In this document: in pieces, positions 23,500 to 35,555 of the stretch
Position numbering within the stretch: position 1 is the stretch's first letter
Layout: each line of letters begins with the position of its first letter
NCBI GenBank assembly: GCA_008360955.1
Contig: LUCM01001928.1
Span: forward strand, 222,446 to 286,445
Direction: 5' to 3'
DNA: 64,000 bases
DNA from: Fasciolopsis buskii
Taxonomy: Eukaryota > Platyhelminthes > Trematoda > Plagiorchiida > Fasciolidae
Notes under the pieces: generated by a model
Databases searched by the model: none
The model's input: only the letters and a program-made list of their open reading frames with translations
What the model was told of the DNA's origin: nothing
Program-made: the position numbers and the translations under genes

Positions 23500-24070
23500 C
23501 ATGAATTACACGTCCACAAATAATTCAGTACTGCATCGGTCGTCGCACCCATTCAGCCTGTCTCTTCGGTCTCCAACCCAATCTCTTTGTCCCATCTGTC
23601 TACCCATAGTGTTCCCACTGCTAACGTGCACCATACTTGCAACGGTTCATTGTCGGATAGTACAGTAAGTGGTTTTCAGTCGGCTAGGTTACATTTTTTC
23701 AAGCCTCGTCAGCCTATGAATCTCGGTTCCTTCAATGTGCCCACTTTAATGCAGCCTGGCCAAGAGGCTTGTTTGGCTCTGAGACTGGACTCACTTTCGA
23801 TTGATATTTGTCTGCTGCGTGAGTGAAATACGAATTTAAGATTCGAGTTTCGACAAGATATTTCCTGCACACTTCAGAAGACGAAGCGGCTCAAGCTGTG
23901 GGTCAATGCGGTGTAGCAATAGTCTTCAGTGAGAAGGCTAAAGAGCTCCATTTAGACTAGATCCGGGTTAACAGTCGTTTGTGCGACGTGAGTATGCAGG
24001 GAACTGTGCTTACACTCGCAATGGAACCCGTGACAAGTAATTGTGAGTCTAACATCCTAGCAGCTGAAGC
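23500..24070 (+). mobile_element. RTE-clade LINE, 5' part with endonuclease remnant
   Basis: From 23716 the frame reads MNLGSFNVPTLMQPGQEACL followed by LRLDSLSIDICLLRE. This is the N-terminus of an apurinic-like endonuclease of RTE-clade retrotransposons: the Asn of FN and the Glu near the end are the metal-binding positions. After a stop and frame change, the matching downstream part follows from about 23871: TSEDEAAQAVGQCGVAIVFS, a Leu-Asp just before an internal stop where the family has Trp, then IRVNSRLCDV. Similarity fades after about 24030, so the copy is truncated before the reverse transcriptase. The GC-richer DNA from about 23200 may be its 5' UTR, by position only. Confidence 0.66.
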
Positions 24071-24079
24071 ATCCGATAC

Positions 24080-25410
24080 GGTTCCCACTGGTCTATTGAA
24101 ATTTAGTATTGCAAAATAAAGCCTCCCTAAGTCGCTTAACTGTCACGACCAAAGATCATCACTATCAGTGAATTCTTTCGTTGTATAAAGATCAAATACA
24201 TCGAAAGTTTTACGAAAAATTCATCCATGTGAGGCTCGATTTTCTGGTACGTGATGGTCTGTGATCTGCAAAATTCAGTGGTGAATAAGGGCGCATCATT
24301 ATTGTAGTACTGAATTTTAGTAAACAGTTCAAAACCAGCCGGGTTATTCTATCGTCTAGAATATTCAACTCTCAACCGTTTGTCCTGGGTTCACTTCTCG
24401 CTTCGTTTGAGTTGGATGTCTTCCACTCATGATTCTCAACATGGCGGTGCAGTGTTTCATAGTATTCTATGTTGAAGTGGATGTGCATATCAGACGACGT
24501 GTAATTCTACAATCAAATTCAGTTCCTGTCTGTCCACAAACTGTGTTGTTTTGTTTTCTGTTGCATTTCCCAACAGATTACTGCAAGTTGAATGAAAACC
24601 AGTTTGTAGTCAAAAACAGTTCAAAGTATTTTAGGTTAAAGAAACTGATTCAGTCGTAGACATGTGGGCCGATTCACCGACAAATCTGTTCTTTTCAACC
24701 ACGCTCTGTCCTAGGCATGGTGAATAAGAATTACGATGAGCACCACCACGAGTTGTTGACTATATTGCAGACAGGAAAAAGAGATGCGTATGAACGTGAT
24801 AAGCATAGTCCACCTGAATTTCCATAGGAAATTTTCGCATGCCTTGATGCGAAAGTTGCATTTGGCATTCTGGATCGGGCACAAGGAATTCAGAGATGGC
24901 TTAGGTCACGGACTCCCAGATAGTATAAACACGTTCTATATCTATTGGAGATTATACGTCTTACTGTTTTCTTTGGCATTTCCGCGCATCGAATATTTGT
25001 TTATCAAACGAGTGCTTCAGCGAACGTTAACAATCGATTTTTTCGTGAAATAACTAGGTTTCTTTTAAATTTTCCCAAGGTCCTATACTGTGTTCCATTG
25101 TATTTGGACTTTTGTGCACGCAAATGTCCGTATTCCAGTCAAAAAGAACGCATTTGTGATCCCATCAAAATGCAGAGAACGAAAACACCGAAGTAGAAAA
25201 AAAAATCAAGTTACGAAATTTTGCAGAAAGTCATTCACGATCATCCCGCGATTGGTGAAAATTCAACCTAAGTGCGGAACAATCTGTTTCCTATGTACGT
25301 TTAGGCAGGAGGTATGTGTTAGAAGGTAGAACGTTCCCTGGCATAGGAAGGGCATTTGTACATATCGTTGTGTAGAGGATGGGACTGATACGAAAGAATT
25401 TTCCGTGTAG
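24080..25410. other. Non-coding stretch, nothing recognised
   Basis: Short plus-strand frames at 24429-25329 show no domain and no paired splice sites in phase. A GGGTTCACTTC string near 24390 resembles a B-box but lacks a partner A-box. Confidence 0.35.
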
Positions 25411-25421
25411 ATGTATCACTC

Positions 25422-25620
25422 TTGAGTAGATGCATATCACACAATTCGGTGCACGGTTTCTTCGGTGGTGCGAAAAATACACCACCGTTAGTTGAGCGAT
25501 CCCGTCCAAGGGTTTTGAAATCTCTTCTAAATAGGCCAGCAAAATGGCGGCCGAACAGTAGAGAAGAGCCAGATAAACATATAGATAAACAGCCAAGGGG
25601 AACGGCGCTTCGTTTAATAT
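25422..25620 (+). mobile_element. Possible LINE ORF1-like scrap
   Basis: The plus frame reads VHGFFGGAKNTPP, then VERSRPRVLKSLLNRPAK. A second frame takes over with MAAEQ and RRAR after it. The R-P-R-x-L-K-x-x-L motif followed by an Ala/Arg-rich helix resembles the nucleic-acid-binding ORF1 protein seen next to some CR1-type LINE endonucleases in flatworms. The match is short and broken by stops, so this may be chance. Confidence 0.25.
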
Positions 25621-26690
25621 GGGACTGTTGCGGTCTTCTTTTAAAAAAAGCTATTCTTCTAACTGGAAATTCGAGATGACCATCTCAAGTTTTGTCGATA
25701 GCAATTCCTAAGTAGCTGACAGAATCTGCCCGTGTATTTATTCCTGTATGACCGTCTTTGACGAAAATCAAAAAAAACTGAGAACGAAATACTTGAACGC
25801 AATGATAAGACACCATGGCTTGGTTACTCTTCAGCAGCCGCTTCCCGACTCAACCGACTAATCTACTATTCAACGGAAATCCCTAATCGAGTACAGTTTC
25901 ACTGAGACTATTCGAGCACAGAGTTTGTAATATGCTCGTCGTGGCCAACACGCGCGAAAACATACAATCTGAGCTGAGACCGAACCCAGTTTGCAAAATC
26001 CTTGTAAACGAACGTATTGAATTTTGGCTTCTCCGTCCAAATAGTAGAAATGCTTGAATGCCCGTTTGTGGTTGAAACTGATCGGAACAGCTCCATTGAC
26101 AGAAGACCCGATAGCTCGATGCTTTACGGTTTATCAGTTTGGGCAAAGTAGTCATATTTCCTAGTAAGTCGAAAATCCGTTGTTTTCGTGTGATGCTTCA
26201 AAAGATATCCTTTACTCCGTGCCAGTCAACGATATCCACCAACTGTTCAAATTCATTCTAAACAACAATTCTACAACGCAGGATACGTTGTTGTGACCGT
26301 GAAGTCAACCATCTCCATTGATTTTGCACCTTGTATGTGATAGCAAATCTTCGCGAGGAATGAGTACTTTTGCGTTTATTTTGCACGCTTGGCAATCCAG
26401 TCGGTAACTATTTGTTTCTATTTTTGAACAATATTTTAATGTCTTACCACGTTCGTTTGTCTTTGCATCGTTCGCTTTCGTTTTTTAGAACAGAGGATTA
26501 GTTGAATGGCCTTTTGCAGCTTCGGACAGGATGGTTCAACCCTTGTGTACTGCACGAGTTGAGTGAACTTTCTCCAAGACAAAAAAAGAAAACCCTAACA
26601 TGCTGGTAGCAATCAAGATAATCGATCGAGCCTTAACCTCGAAACAAAAACACTGTCTGTCTGTACCGAGGCATGGTTTGTGGTAATGGT

Positions 26691-26760
26691 GTCGGGGTGC
26701 GTGTGGGGTTGGGGTGCGTGTGGGGTTGGGGTTGGCTGTGGGGTGGGTGTGGGGTTGGGC
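26691..26760 (+). repeat. G-rich minisatellite with G-quadruplex potential
   Basis: A 17-bp unit (GGGGTGCGTGTGGGGTT) occurs twice in tandem at 26694-26727 and then breaks into shorter GGGGTT and GGGTGT pieces. At least eight runs of three or more G lie within 70 bp, enough for a G-quadruplex on the plus strand. The Pro/Thr-rich minus-strand open frame over it is a by-product. Confidence 0.85.
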
Positions 26761-26879
26761 TTTGCAGTGGACTTTTGTTCCAATTGGCAAGATCTGGCCA
26801 CGGGGTTACCATGGCGCTAGGTCAAGCTGAGAGACCGTTTCTACTTTGAATTGGACCATTGAACAGGTCCTACTCAGAC

Positions 26880-28897
26880 AGTATTCGTGCAGCGGTGGAT
26901 AAACAGCTTTGTTTTTCTTCTAATTAACCTTAATAATGATGTTTCCAGAACAATATTAATTTGAAATTGGATCGTTTGGTCTACAAAATGACAGAAGCGA
27001 TAAAACCTTAGAGAGCGAAGTAAGGGATAGGTATAGAAATCGGTTGACCAGGTGGTCTTATATGGTGAATAAAATGCCGAAATTGTCAAAAATACTTCGG
27101 TATTACGTGACGAAGCTGCGCTTATCAGGACTGTTGTATGAAGGACACAGAGAAGAATCGTGACGACACTCAGAGTTACTTGCTACAGCTTTGGTCCGGA
27201 GTGTTCTATTAAGATTCTCATATTCATGAATTCAACCTTATCATTGTACATTTGCCACAATCAACTATTTCGAAAGACAACATGAAATTCTGTTTGCCTA
27301 GTTAATTACATAGCTAGATACCTATAATTAGTTACACTTTTACAAGTGGAATGCGTTCAGATTGTCTTGACTGATCCACACGCCGTTCAGGCTGAACACT
27401 TGCTCAAGAAACAAGAGTTTCTGGATCAGAATAGACCAACACCACTGGTTTCTTGAATGAAACTTCAAGAACAATTCAACATACCCCGAACTTACTTTCG
27501 CTTAAATTACTCAGGTTTAGTTTCTGTTGCATAAGATTCAAATGTCAGAGAATTGTCCAAGCGTCAACTCCCCGGAAAAAATGATGTCTGAGCCCTCGAA
27601 GCCTTTATCTTGATGCACTGGAGTAATACAGCAATGATTTCACAAAATTCGAAGTTCTGTAAGAAAGAGGAATGAAATATCGAAGGAGCGCATTTCTAAC
27701 CATGCATTTAAATGAACACCCGACGGATTAGGGTTGCCGCAGCTTAGACGGTCCGCAAACATCATGTCACAACTCTTAAGTATACCGTTCATTCCCAGTT
27801 TGGACCCAAGACCCCAACAAAAGAACCTCGTACTATGAAATCGTTTGCAAAAGAAACTAGAGATTTCTAAATTTCGCTTGCAAAGGTTAATATAAGCTGA
27901 GAATATTGCAAACTAGACGGTCTTCCGCCAGTAAAATGCATCATTCAATAACACAGCTTCATCTGAACAGATAGCATTTAATCGATGCTCCGAGATTTTG
28001 TCGACAGTCGTTCTCGGGCATGTTTTATAGATGAATGCGACTGAGCTGATGGTCGGGAACAAAAAGTCATTAAAATAAAGCCCCATTGCCAATTGCTTGT
28101 AAATTAACCTAGAGCAGGATTAATCGCAGTAACCAAGTTGTTAGCTAATTTGCAGTTGTTTCTTACCAAGAATTACTATGTTGTTTGAGAACTTACATGG
28201 CATATAGATTTATCTTTGCATTCCCATTCTCAGACTATTCCCGTAGGTCAGGCCCATTTCTGGTCCATCGGATAACGACTTTGTGAAGTACACATTTCCA
28301 CAACAATTCAATAACTCGGTTACTGATTGTGATTTTGCCAAATTTATGGTTTTTCCTAAAGCTGATTTTGCAAAAGATAGCCTAGTGACGTGTTGCAGGA
28401 TGATCCAGATATACCCGGCAATAATGCATTTCCGGTTATCGGCGCTAAGAATAATGCGAGAATATTGGGATTTGCCTAGGGGAACCCAGTCCGTTCCTAT
28501 CAGTAGACAAAACGACTTGTGGAATTGTCAACTGCATGATGACATAGTGTTGCACAGATCCTTTTCTCTTATTTGTTGCGAAACGTACACAACGTCTGTA
28601 ATATTGTTTTTTCTTATCGAAAGGTTAGACGGTAAGGCCCGTTCCAACTACCATCTAAAAGTCAGATTAATAAGTTGATATTTTGACTCCCCAAGCCATT
28701 GGTCATTTCCATAGTCGAAAGCTTTTGATACTTCATGTGTTTTTGGATAGTGAATAAGCCAGTTAACCCAGTTAAAGACAACTATTATCAATATAATTGT
28801 GATCAATAGCCGCTGAATTCTCGCCCATTCCCAGTGACCTTCATCTTCTTTATTTTCGCAAAGTCAACCTTTGCAAAACACTCCTGAGTCAATTTAG
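26880..28897. other. Stretch with a 131-codon open frame of unknown value
   Basis: The plus frame at 28283-28678 is among the longest in the window. It includes YTFPQQFNNSVTDCDFAKF and a hydrophobic CCETYTTSVILFFLIERL segment, but it shows no known motif or clear flanking splice sites. With the stop-codon frequency of such DNA, a few open frames of this size are expected by chance. Confidence 0.25.
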
Positions 28898-28971
28898 TTG
28901 CCGTAACCGAAACTTTAACCAAATATCAAATTGATCTGAAAGCACAAGTATTGATCAATAAACATATCCAA
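28898..28971 (+). CDS. Putative internal exon, unidentified
   Basis: The 74-nt interval starts after an AATTTAG acceptor and ends at CCAA|GTAAGT, a consensus donor. With two leading bases it is open for 24 codons: AVTETLTKYQIDLKAQVLIN and KHIQ, ending in phase 0. The pattern of Leu, Ile and Val spaced by charged and polar residues is helix-like, as in a coiled coil or repeat-helix protein. The acceptor has a modest pyrimidine tract. No matching upstream or downstream exon could be placed and no family is proposed. Confidence 0.3.
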
Positions 28972-29890
28972 GTAAGTATATTTTGTTAAATTCACTTTCT
29001 ATTTGCCCCACATACATTCTTAACAAGGGTGAATCATTTTATTCACTCAGCGCAGGCAATGTGCATCAATGCATTCGCACATTAAGGGTCACAGTTAGTC
29101 TACCAAATAATCCCAATAATCCGGGTCATTGGTTCACCTGGGAATGAGAAACGGTACTCTGTTGATTGATTGCATTGTCAAAATGGGAGTCTGGATTACA
29201 CGGCCTCTTCATTCCATCCAGTAAGTGTGTTCAACAGTTCCCGTGAACTTTCTGATAGGTTATTCTCTATTTAGGAATGTCGCTATTCGTGTCAATCTGA
29301 AACTACCCGATTCTATCCATGTCATCATGATGCCTACCCGTATTCGATGAGCTAAACAAAGTCTCATCTATCACAGTGATAATTAGTAAAAACTTTCCAG
29401 ATTTTAGAATGACTACTGCGATATGGTCCGATTGATTAACGTCAGTTTGGTAGGTATTTTACGCATGGCCTATTTGACCGAGAGTCTAGTTTTGATGATG
29501 GGTATTTTCTTGCGGTAACAAAAATCTCACAATTCCTTGATCCCATTCAGTTTGGAAACGATGCATGAATTCAACTTTAGGTCATACGAATGTTTCAGAG
29601 GCTTTGCAAATTTTGAAGTGTCTGGTCTTTGCTCAGATTTGCTGATCCCATGTTGACTGACAGAACAGTCTAACAACACACTTCATAAGTAATTAGGTAG
29701 TTGTTATGCTTTATCATCCGGAGGCAGTGTCTTGCTCAGTCCACTCTGATAGCATCGGAAAATGAGACAGGATATCGAGAAAATGTTTTCCGTACTTTTG
29801 GAGTCCGAGATACCTGGTAGATATGTATCGATATTCATTAGGCAACCGCCCATGACGTAACCGCTCAATAGGCGATGAAATGTGTGCCAC

Positions 29891-30253
29891 TTAAAAACCA
29901 TACTGAGTATACAAAACCTGGTGGAATTCAATCTTCTCACTACTAATTCTAACATGGCCACTTTGGTGACCTTCTGTTGTTCCCGCCGGAAACAATGAGG
30001 TTTCGATTTTTCCCGATGTAGTTCTGAGAAGGTCATATGATTGGATCAGTTTGTCACATAACTCGCTGTCTATTTTGACCGGTATCACTACTAGCTTGTT
30101 CCACTGGGTGAAAATGAAATCATTTTCCTGGTAGATGTCCAAGTTCAGCGGAAGCGAGAAATAAATTCTCACATTCGTAAAATGTCCGAATCGGTCCATG
30201 AATATAGAACTCAGAGCAGAGAAGATCCGCTTCCAGTTATCGGGCGTACGTAC
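29891..30253 (-). CDS. Unidentified 120-codon open frame, minus strand
   Basis: The minus-strand frame is open from just after a TGA at 30254-30256 to a stop at 29891. It begins VRTPDNWKRIFSALSSIFMD, continues RFGHFTNVRIYFSLPLNLDI and later WNKLVVIPVKIDSELCDKLI. Alternating hydrophobic strands separated by polar turns, plus a consistent amphipathic N-terminal part, look more like real protein than neighbouring frames. No signal peptide or known motif was recognised. A GT donor-like string (CTA|GTGAGT) lies just upstream on the same strand. It could be an exon, a transposon gene remnant or chance: one or a few open frames this long are expected at random in 64 kb. Confidence 0.28.
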   Translation of the reverse strand, partial: VRTPDNWKRIFSALSSIFMDRFGHFTNVRIYFSLPLNLDIYQENDFIFTQWNKLVVIPVKIDSELCDKLIQSYDLLRTTSGKIETSLFPAGTTEGHQSGHVRISSEKIEFHQVLYTQYGF

Positions 30254-30715
30254 TCACTAGCAATGGTCAGATAAAATAGAGAACTGCAACGGTCGTATTT
30301 GGTGTATTATTGTTTGCAACAAAACTCGAATGCGTAAAAGCTGTACCAGGTCTTGGTGAGTGTGACCCGCGGAGTAGGAGAAAGATTTTTAATTCTTTAT
30401 TTCCCATAGTAGACTCGGAAGTGCACTGATTATATCACCTTGACTGGTGAGATTGGGATCTGAATGCCAAACTCAACTACCAGAGCTTCTGGACGTGGCA
30501 CTTACTTCATGTGGATTCAACTAATTATGGGATAAGTTTGTCAACAGTTAAACATCCTTGCCACTCGGATGATCACCGTCATCACCGTCCATGTTATTAT
30601 TCCATAGAATCCTCATCCTCGTCTCCTTAACAATCAGCCAAATCACTGAAATATCACTGCTGCCGACATCCGAAAAACCACCCATCGCCTGCACATCACC
30701 ATTCGAATCCTCAGC

Positions 30716-30750
30716 AGAAGCTTCGTCGTCATCATCATCATCGTCTTCCT
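30716..30750 (+). repeat. (TCG/TCA)n microsatellite
   Basis: A short trinucleotide run (GTCATCATCATCATCGTC). It gives a poly-Ser open frame that is likely an artefact. Confidence 0.8.
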
Positions 30751-31812
30751 TCTTCCCGCTTCCTTCTCCTCCCCATTAACATCACTAGAACCCTTGTGAA
30801 ATCGAATTGGAAGAAAAATTTTGATATAGTTTGATCATCCTAAGGACTATTTTGTCCGAAGTGCTTCTCCTCAGAAGTTGTCCATTTTGGATACGGGCGT
30901 TGTCATTAAGTGGTGTCTGGTTCTCCATCTCTCTGATTCTATGTTTATATTAGTCACTGTGAAATATATGTATATTATGTCTGAAAGCTATCTCGCCCGG
31001 CGAATGACAGAAATGGACGGCTGTGCAAAGATTTCAAATCGGGATCCACAACAGTGAATTATGATAACGATTTCGCCTGGGCCCGGATACAACAGAGTAT
31101 CGAAACGGAATCGGAATTGGAATGTTTCAAACAAACCGAATTGCTGTGGAATATTCCATTCATAAAAATTTCTTTATTGACCATAGTGATTATGGCTGGT
31201 TGAAGCATTCTGAGCATGATATCTTTTCTTTCTAGGTTTATCAGATTTGTCTCGCAAACATGACTGGAATTGGTTTCTGGTTCAATTAAAATTACCCAAT
31301 TGTTGGCATATGCTGTTCACAATCACGATCAAGCGCTCAAACTGGCAAGTTTCACTGATTTTTGGTCCAGTTAAAGCCTTTTTTGTTCGTAACGTTTCCT
31401 GTCCAGAAACTGAAATCTGCGATAAATTGCTTTACACCTAACCCTGATTTTATGGATTTTTTGATCGTCAAAAACTGGTCTGTTAAAAACACTTCCACGT
31501 ACGGAGCCCTAACTTTGAGACCAAATGGTCGATAAATGCAATAATAATCTTGATGAAAAAGTGCGACTGACGGTGTGACTTGTCCATCGGATCTAACTAA
31601 GAGACACATCCACGTTTGGTTAAACCACAGAATGTGCGATTGTCCTAATTCCCACGCGACACGGTAACAACCTGGGGAAATTGAACATCATTGATAGTGC
31701 ATCACACATTCAGAATAGAATAAACAACGGGAACAAACAAACACTTCAGCCGAGAAGTGTGCAATAAGTTAAATGAAGATGAGAACAAATATGCACATAA
31801 GTGAAAGAAAAA

Positions 31813-31841
31813 ACACACATCCACACACACACACACACACC
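31813..31841 (+). repeat. (CA)n microsatellite
   Basis: A CA dinucleotide run of about 28 bp. A short GT-rich segment follows at 31990-32002. Confidence 0.9.
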
Positions 31842-33145
31842 TGCTATGGAGATTGGGGGAGCTAGAGGAAATGTTTCTACTTAGGCATTATGGCTTCGTC
31901 CTGTTTCTTCTACACATGCGAACTAGACACTCGACCAGTAGCTCAGGTAGTGCACAATAGAGTCACAGCTATTGCCTAACTCAAGTACTTGTGTGTGTGT
32001 GCATGCACGTGCTTTTACACGTGTTTACTCTAGTCCTATTACGGTTGACTAAAAGGCAACGAGACCATGAGCATTCTTTGCCTCTTTCACACTCCCTTCC
32101 TCCTCCTCTCTCGTTTCCAGCCGTGCTGTTTCAAGCCCCACCACTACCACCAACCCTTTGTCCCCTGGTTTTTCTGGGAAGCTCCGATTGTGTGAGGATG
32201 AGAAGACGATAGAAAAGCGGCCTCTATTAATTAATTCCTAATAATTCTCACTACCTGTACAAAAGGTCAACAATCTGTTGAAATTATGTCGGGACTGAGT
32301 AGAGAACGACGTGGAAAAAATCAGCACAAGATCGCGCTCCAATTCTGCGCTATCATTCATTCGTTCTAATGCGATTTCCTCTCGCTCTCCACTTTCTCTG
32401 TTTCTCTAACCATCTTTCACATATTTGCACAAACACACTTCTGTACCTATTTCAGCGAACCGAAAACTCTAGTAAAAGTACGATTCTCGCTTTCCGCATC
32501 TGACTTGTGCGTAGACTGATTTTATGGGGTGCAGATTATAAAGGTGATGAGGATTTCCGGTAATCACAATTTGTAGTACATAGGTTAATCAGACTTGATA
32601 TATAGAAAATTTATATCACAAAAATTTCCTCGGAAGCTGGCAATTTGGAATTGAGACAAAAAATACTTTCCCTTGTACTATTTTCTTTACATCTCTTCGC
32701 ACATTCATTCAAACAAATGAGTTAAAACTGTTACGCACTTCAATCTGTGCCAGGCAAGAATGAGAGAAAACGGAAGTTCGTTTATACGGTGCACGGTTTG
32801 TGGTATCGGACCGGAAATGTGGACCGGTTTTCTTCGTGACAAGCTTGTATTTGAAATGTAACTGTATGGTTGTCGAACGCGACAACTAACTTATCCGGAT
32901 ATAGATGGGTATAATGGGATGGAAATGCACGAAAATTTGCCTAGGGGGAATTTTCCTAATCAGTGATGTTTCGTTTAAGGATGGATAAACAAAATTCCCC
33001 CGGAAGCCCAAGACCAGTTTCACGGTTATTGCCGCTCATCAGGTATGATTACCAGGTACCCCTCCGTCCAACTGTTGCTATACTTATGCATTACTATGTT
33101 AGTTTCTCACTAGAATCTCATCTGAATTATTATCATTATGTTCAG

Positions 33146-33270
33146 GCCTTGTGTCCTGTTTCTGAAGGTTGGCTTTTCCTGAAAGACGGAAATCCTCTTT
33201 CGAATCACCGTGTGATTCTTAAGTGGACCTACTGTTCATTCACACTCCGAACGATTCAGATGATATTCCA
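33146..33270 (+). CDS. Putative exon with I-set Ig-like strand pattern
   Basis: A TTATGTTCAG acceptor opens 125 nt ending at CCA|GTGAGT. Phase 0 in, two bases left over. The frame reads ALCPVSEGWLFLKDGNPLSN, then HRVILKWTYCSFTLRTIQM. The W-x-x-x-K-D-G-x-P-L-S stretch followed by R-V and T-L-x-I/T-x-x-M is the C to E strand pattern of I-set Ig domains found in muscle and adhesion proteins. The Cys to Trp distance is shorter than usual, and the Y-x-C end of the domain would lie in a following exon that I could not place. The frame is open well upstream of the acceptor (from 32963), so the 5' limit is uncertain. The exon at 6124 also looks Ig-like, but a shared gene cannot be shown. Confidence 0.33.
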
Positions 33271-34014
33271 GTGAGTGTATGAAGGAACCTTAGGGTTGCG
33301 GTATGTCTTTCCAACATTTTTGGCCGACACTCGAGGTATTTATCATTTCCGTGTGATTTTTCTCGGTTAAGTAACGCACATTTATCGATCGGTATCTGAT
33401 CCAAACTGCACCTTCTTTGACCGAGTGATTAGTGCTCAGCTTTTAGCTAGTGGCCGATTCATATTCCGCCTATTGCTTGGACGGAGAAATGGGCCGCGGA
33501 AAGCAGTGGAATAAACAAGAAAGCGGACAATATATTGTTTGTTCTGATATGTGGCTTTGAAGATAAGAGCAATCTTGAAGTTTACCGTAGAGCATCTCAT
33601 TGTCTGTGTCGTAGCTGGAAGATCAGGACGCAGGAGAGTCTATAATGTACGTGTTACTTGACCGCTTGTTCTAGATATGCCAAATACTATGGAAGACGCC
33701 GGGAATTCAGGCAACACAAAGGTGTTAGACGCAGCACTGAACAAATTTTCTTGTATGGCATGCCAAACATTGACTATGTGTATGGGAGCAGCCGAAATAG
33801 ACTGTTGAAGCTTCTAGGCGTGAAAATAAATTAATTCACACGGAAATATGCACCAAGTTTCCGGATAAGACTCTTAGATACTTCCCATTAGTTGCAGTTT
33901 AACACGTGCGTCTGTCACTGTTCTCCAACAGCATTCTGATTTCTGGTCTTTAGCCTAGCACATGGATCTTCTTGAAAAAACTCAGCTGCAGACTAGTCTT
34001 CATGGATGGCCTTG

Positions 34015-34040
34015 TCTCTCTCTCTCTCTCCCTCTCTCTC
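34015..34040 (+). repeat. (TC)n microsatellite
   Basis: An imperfect TC run of about 26 bp with one CCC interruption. Confidence 0.85.
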
Positions 34041-34961
34041 ACTCGCTGTTTCATCCCCTCAAGTGGGTAACTCATTCATTTTTTTCGATGTTCTTTTCCG
34101 CTTCTAACTTAATGGTCTCGAGTAAGCGTTTCTAAGTTGAAATGTGTACATATCATTCACATGCATACACAGAATTAGCAACTGCTGAGGCCCACGTTTG
34201 ACCGAGTCCAACTTAGAACGGATTAAATTAAATTCCCATTCTGAATCGTAATAGATATCAATGTCTTGGATCAGCAGTCTGTTGAAAAAGAAATCAAGAG
34301 CGACTGTCTAATCCGAGCGATAAATTTCTTCGACCTGGGGAGATTCTCAGTTTCGAAACTGTGTACCGCGTTCCAGTGTTTGATGCTTATTAGTTGATTG
34401 GCACACCGGTTAGTTTAGCCTATCTTTATTGAATACACCTCTCGTAAGGCACATTTTTCCCCTAACCTATCAATCAGTACGAAAACACCGACGTTCGGCT
34501 GATCATTAGTCCGGCTATTGGATTTGATCAGTCAACATCCAATATTCCGGAACTAACTATTTTCGCAAGATAAAAAGATGGGATTGGGACTTTCCAAGAG
34601 GTTAATTCACCTATAAGCACACATCACATCTGTCCATGTTGTAGCTTCGCATCTTAGGTTCGTGTATTTGTAGTGGCCCGCGTGTAATCAGGAGCAGAAT
34701 CCGAATGAGGATCTCTCGTTCATATTCACGAGTAAAGCGCAAAGGAAATTGGGAAAATTGTTTAACTAATGAGATATCGTGTCTTTTTTCCGTCAGAACA
34801 ACTTGAATGAAAAAGCTCGATCTATTGGACTTCAGAGGTCAGATGAGAATGATTATTCATTAAACCAAGCAAACACCCAAGTCGGATCCATTTTTCCGAC
34901 GTAACCCACCGACTGTTTCGTACATATCTTCAAGTTTTTCTTCTATATTAAATTTATTGAG

Positions 34962-35081
34962 GAAGGGAACCAAACACTGACGAGTTTATGCATCATATCT
35001 TACGAGTTCGAACTAATCCATAAAAAAGTCAGTACTTTGTCTAAATTCACTAGACAATTTAGTGTGAATACTATCGATCTC
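34962..35081 (+). CDS. Putative 40-codon exon, unidentified
   Basis: A long pyrimidine-rich tract (TTTTTCTTCTATATT) precedes an AG acceptor at 34961, and a consensus donor (CTC|GTGAGT) follows at 35082. The 120 nt between are exactly 40 codons in phase 0 on both sides. The frame reads EGNQTLTSLCIISYEFELIH, then KKVSTLSKFTRQFSVNTIDL. The frame is also open further upstream to 34905, so a longer exon from the AAG at 34934 is possible. The helix-like pattern of hydrophobics and the basic centre look like coding sequence, but no family was recognised and no partner exon was placed. Confidence 0.38.
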
Positions 35082-35185
35082 GTGAGTATTACGCTTACTC
35101 CAAAAATAAAATAATTTTCTGCAATCAATTCGCAAACACCATTTCAGTAGTAATGATTTATATTCCATTGCCCATCTAATTTACA

Positions 35186-35214
35186 AAATAATAATAATAA
35201 TAATAATAATAATA
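35186..35214 (+). repeat. (AAT)n microsatellite
   Basis: A nearly pure AAT trinucleotide run of about 28 bp. Confidence 0.9.
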
Positions 35215-35463
35215 GTCAATTGACTTCCTTCTCATGACATTTGCTTCTGAAACGCATTACACTGTCAAACGTTGTACCGGAAGTTGTCACAAATCGTTGG
35301 GAAATTTTCTGTCACGATAGTGGACTCTGAACCGCCACATCCATTAACCAGACCACGGATCAGAGGAAAGGCCGAAGGGTTTCACCAATTGCAGCTTTCC
35401 GCCAGGGGAAGCAAAAAGTTAACACGAAATGTCTGTTATTGATGTGAAATTTCCGCACACCTT

Positions 35464-35555
35464 TCGGCGTGGCCTCGTAGCTCACATGTCTGATATTTAG
35501 TCGTAACCAAACGTGGGTACGAATTCGGTTGGAATAGATGACTTTCCACAATTAA
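35464..35555 (+). repeat. tRNA-derived SINE, family A, copy 1
   Basis: The segment starts GGCGTGGCCTCGTAGCTCA, like a tRNA 5' end with its A-box, and carries a B-box-like GGTACGAATTC about 50 bp later. The same head and B-box layout recur on the minus strand at 53755-53838 and 54334-54418. The family head resembles GTGGCYTCGTAGCTCAGTGG, close to a tRNA with D-stem intact. It is a decayed, non-autonomous element, transcribed if at all by RNA polymerase III. Confidence 0.5.

Noticed and set aside
26536..26801. Pro/Thr-rich minus-strand open frames
   Set aside because: They arise from the G-rich minisatellite.
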